A stretch of 64,000 bases of DNA. Origin: Schizochytrium sp. TIO01. Taxonomy: Eukaryota; Sar; Bigyra; Thraustochytrida; Thraustochytriidae. Within the stretch, counting starts at the first letter, position 1, and each line of letters starts with the position of its first letter. The translations under genes and the position numbers were made by a program. This document shows positions 63,801 to 64,000 of this stretch, piece after piece. Where the stretch lies: the NCBI GenBank assembly GCA_004764695.1, contig SMSO01000036.1, forward strand, positions 1,570,001-1,634,000. Direction: 5' to 3'. Under the pieces are notes generated by a model, which saw only the letters and a list, made by a program, of their open reading frames with translations, ran no database searches and had not been told where the DNA came from.

Positions 63801-64000
63801 GGTGAATAATGAAGCTAAGAAGGCAGAATCGTCGCCGGCAGCTGCTGTGGAAGTTGATGAGCAGAGCCAGCAGGTAGTGAAGAAGCAAAAGGTCTCAGAA
63901 ACCTCGTCCAAGGTAATTGAAACCTCGGCTAACAGTTCTTCAACCACTCAGGCTGGGGACAAAACCAAGTCACAAGACGAGAAAGGAATAACAAACAAGG
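57823..64000 (+). CDS. p300/CBP-type histone acetyltransferase (runs off window)
   Basis: An uninterrupted frame runs to the window edge (at least 2059 codons from the first in-frame ATG). Order of domains: Ser/Thr/Gln/Ala-rich disorder; KIX-like helices at ~403-478 (KWRVDAQADVEPRRVVIQQI start); TAZ zinc finger ~680-765 with HASRCQNPEGTC and CGRMKRLWKHISKC; bromodomain ~938-1060 with PMDLGTIRKRL and acetyl-lysine-binding Asn1031 in TFNPP; RING/PHD ~1067-1197 (WVSCDKCDRWVHQIC); KAT11 acetyltransferase ~1261-1490 with IWACPP (Trp1432) and LRKWYHDM (Tyr1464), matching the p300 substrate-tunnel Trp and catalytic Tyr; basic Ser/Lys and poly-Ala/acidic linkers; ZZ finger ~1771-1810 (HECSRCGKYL). 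A second TAZ probably lies beyond the edge. It acetylates histones and factors as a transcriptional co-activator. The frame is open back to 57115 without an ATG, so a non-AUG or spliced longer N-terminus remains possible. Confidence 0.93.
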   Translation, partial: MSEGPQGAAALDLPTKKVASNQSADVTPSQAAASKDSEQEQPAPASTAVLKTRKAEDSQQSGENLSGEPGQNCLESSSSSHADLTKARKEGPEAAVSTSTTTPKSTTSPSQPAPTTRTTGVATRSSPRAAAAAATQQQAVEGNSKTNCAQQVTTAEASSEETMLSDPPPATAVPVREPASVTESSTTTPQHQQAVSNEVKQEPVSNSANAPTAGTTVDAVSAPSAPDSQKQQSQASNPQNSSGNSQVAATATMPTTTAPPTASAANANAKPGPGPAGHPQQQQQQQQHTPRSGANAASARSTPAKSPSTASGPNTSNGTVTSSPARTMNNQVPSHGHMKQESVARTASAGSTNTASMARTQTAQQAPAAANGTISGAQAAVSQTQAARTTPPAQHAPPSDGKWRVDAQADVEPRRVVIQQIVSLLESCKPKAFARRHEKLVDLARRLEVALYKQSKTKEEYMDQKTLRQRVRELAKASTAQQQQQQQRQAGQPAGGARATPAARPQQPSTAAAAPAAPAAASHVNTKPTSNAPAAAGVTVAKPPSSPAVQAPANAAHEIKAPVAAASTHPAVNSAAAAAAARQAAYTNQQQQRVAAAAAAASAATANGTPAVAIPPNAAAYEAKGAGDVRIKVKPPAPAGGSQQAAAVAAMQQQQQQQQQQQAAAAAAGTRPASSSAHDKEQILKQRQQRLLLLRHASRCQNPEGTCKVTELCGRMKRLWKHISKCKDPRCPEPHCVSSRYVLSHYHRCEKEECPVCKPVRLISASQRSQALAAQRKQQQQLQGLGQPSSGGAVQPGVAVAPSSSASSAAASQTAVTSPAAAAAAAPVVTGATSTPKLAAASTAVPPVVLRRPDGSVVNDPAVLARYNNLSRQQQQALALRQQQQSNQLALQRQRVLQQRQQLLAKEQRAQFPNAIDPTKARHCKSGTGPSLPFSMSRRSVEKHIESLRVERLQPNLRPLLRKLIEHKSNKGIYNAPVDWKAMNIPDYPRIIKTPMDLGTIRKRLDASYYTTLDQFKNDIVLTFKNAMTFNPPENEYHTRAADLLKVAHKEFPLILNKIERNGRPKNQDCQLCRQSVCEQCPLCERGCIPFQPKLLFCSGTCGKRIQPNSVYYTGVGYNYCWCSDCYDKARTGVLSVNGQSYNKDSLTKKKNNELYGEPWVSCDKCDRWVHQICALFNSRKNSLTSSQDYICPLCLIEESKLGEIERANESKSKSGGGKKAAAAATEETKPKPEQATVAKDAKDEKPTTGDDATRAKGKYKHFVLPAGKRVPSARELDQSRLGVFLEKWLRNCITEFRTREMERKPDISDYELGPDADKLHVRILSNFDEKCQVKPFVKRLIPEYPDAFPFRSRCIFLFQELNGVDVLFFAMFVQEYGSECPEPNRRKIYIAYLDSVYYFQPRRMRTTVYHELLLGYLEYMRRMGMTSTYIWACPPPNKRDDYIIHCHPEDQRVQTPERLRKWYHDMIKVGADRRIFMGSCAMFEEHFEGSARTNQKKSKSKSKKRSSKSKSKSKSKSSKKGKKSSGRKGTSTRRVSGAAAAAAAAAAAAAEAKAAAEAAEAETEAKNGDGENENNEDDNNDEALGLLADVPDMDGDDDEEDDDANTEAKATPEDGVPLSEADKAKAIAEAAGVTFLTPANGVRAGDDRMLAEDLERRKLTKLAASGNLPYFEGDYWPQEAEELAKERARQKKKDEDGKGGRSKRKRRRAGEEAEEKTEEAEPEEKPVAELAVELSEEEAVEARVQLMQRLAQQLEVMKDDFLVVKMAHECSRCGKYLLRGRWECRHPSCLEEFGFNKSCPFALCNSCYILESKRPKEQQHGGGCIADGEAGRPKSVSEEADKDAGKDQEVIDVNVEFKRKEREREEKDAREKAKRDAEIKKKKEAREKANGNPDQKKVKVEASAADAKEATAGNSSAPSALGDTSKSLGSEVANLEMKKEPGDNTKSVSASGSVKRSAPESTSVVKPISSSSVSETKVDPPAKPNGLSRAKEVNNEAKKAESSPAAAVEVDEQSQQVVKKQKVSETSSKVIETSANSSSTTQAGDKTKSQDEKGITNK
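62438..62475 (+). repeat. (GCT/GCC)n poly-alanine coding tract
   Basis: GCTGCTGCT-type triplet run in the p300/CBP gene encodes about 13 consecutive alanines between the acetyltransferase and ZZ regions. Confidence 0.85.

Overview
The window reads as eukaryotic nuclear DNA from a heterotrophic protist. My best inference is a stramenopile of the labyrinthulomycete/thraustochytrid kind. The basis is long, mostly intron-poor genes on both strands, short GT-AG introns (80-293 bp where they can be placed), the standard genetic code, and typical eukaryotic families: UDP-glucose:glycoprotein glucosyltransferase (UGGT), MAP kinase, p300/CBP acetyltransferase, ribosomal protein eL24 and RhoGAP. The lineage cannot be proved from sequence alone. 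No viral, plasmid, rRNA, tRNA or CRISPR feature was found.

Layout. 0-14 kb: the 5' end of a RhoGAP gene running off the left edge (-); a fumarylacetoacetate-hydrolase/hydratase-like enzyme (-) head-to-head with an unrecognised coiled-coil protein (+); a nitronate monooxygenase (-); a FUSC/aromatic-acid-exporter-like membrane protein (+); and a small multi-exon gene with a longin-like pattern (+). 14-34 kb: UGGT (-), whose signal peptide lies on a separate short exon; a 969-aa protein with a faint tubulin-tyrosine-ligase flavour (-); an EF-hand/tandem-repeat/transmembrane/Pro-Thr-stalk protein (+) with a spliced first exon; a class-3 diacylglycerol-lipase-like protein (-); and a coiled-coil protein (+). 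34-46 kb: a MAP kinase with TEH in place of TEY (-); eL24 (+); and a three-exon RING-ubiquitin-like-transmembrane gene (-) that no single open frame reveals. 46-54 kb: about 8 kb in which I recognise no gene. 54-64 kb: a very long leader and then the p300/CBP-type acetyltransferase (+), which runs off the right edge.

The strongest unusual signal is the DNA before the p300/CBP gene. From 54080 to 57736 (about 3.66 kb) I find no ATG at all on the + strand, in any frame, while the mirror triplet CAT occurs about 30 times. The same stretch holds at least seven different tetranucleotide repeats. It ends in a 29-codon upstream ORF whose stop overlaps the first in-frame ATG of the p300/CBP frame (ATGA). 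This looks like a kilobase-scale 5' leader purged of upstream start codons. Weaker versions of the same strand-specific depletion lie upstream of the MAP kinase and lipase genes.

The genes are unrelated housekeeping and regulatory loci rather than a pathway cluster. UGGT serves ER glycoprotein folding. The RhoGAP, MAP kinase, EF-hand protein and diacylglycerol lipase are signalling parts. p300/CBP acts in chromatin. The two small enzymes near the left end act on organic acids and nitro/nitronate compounds.
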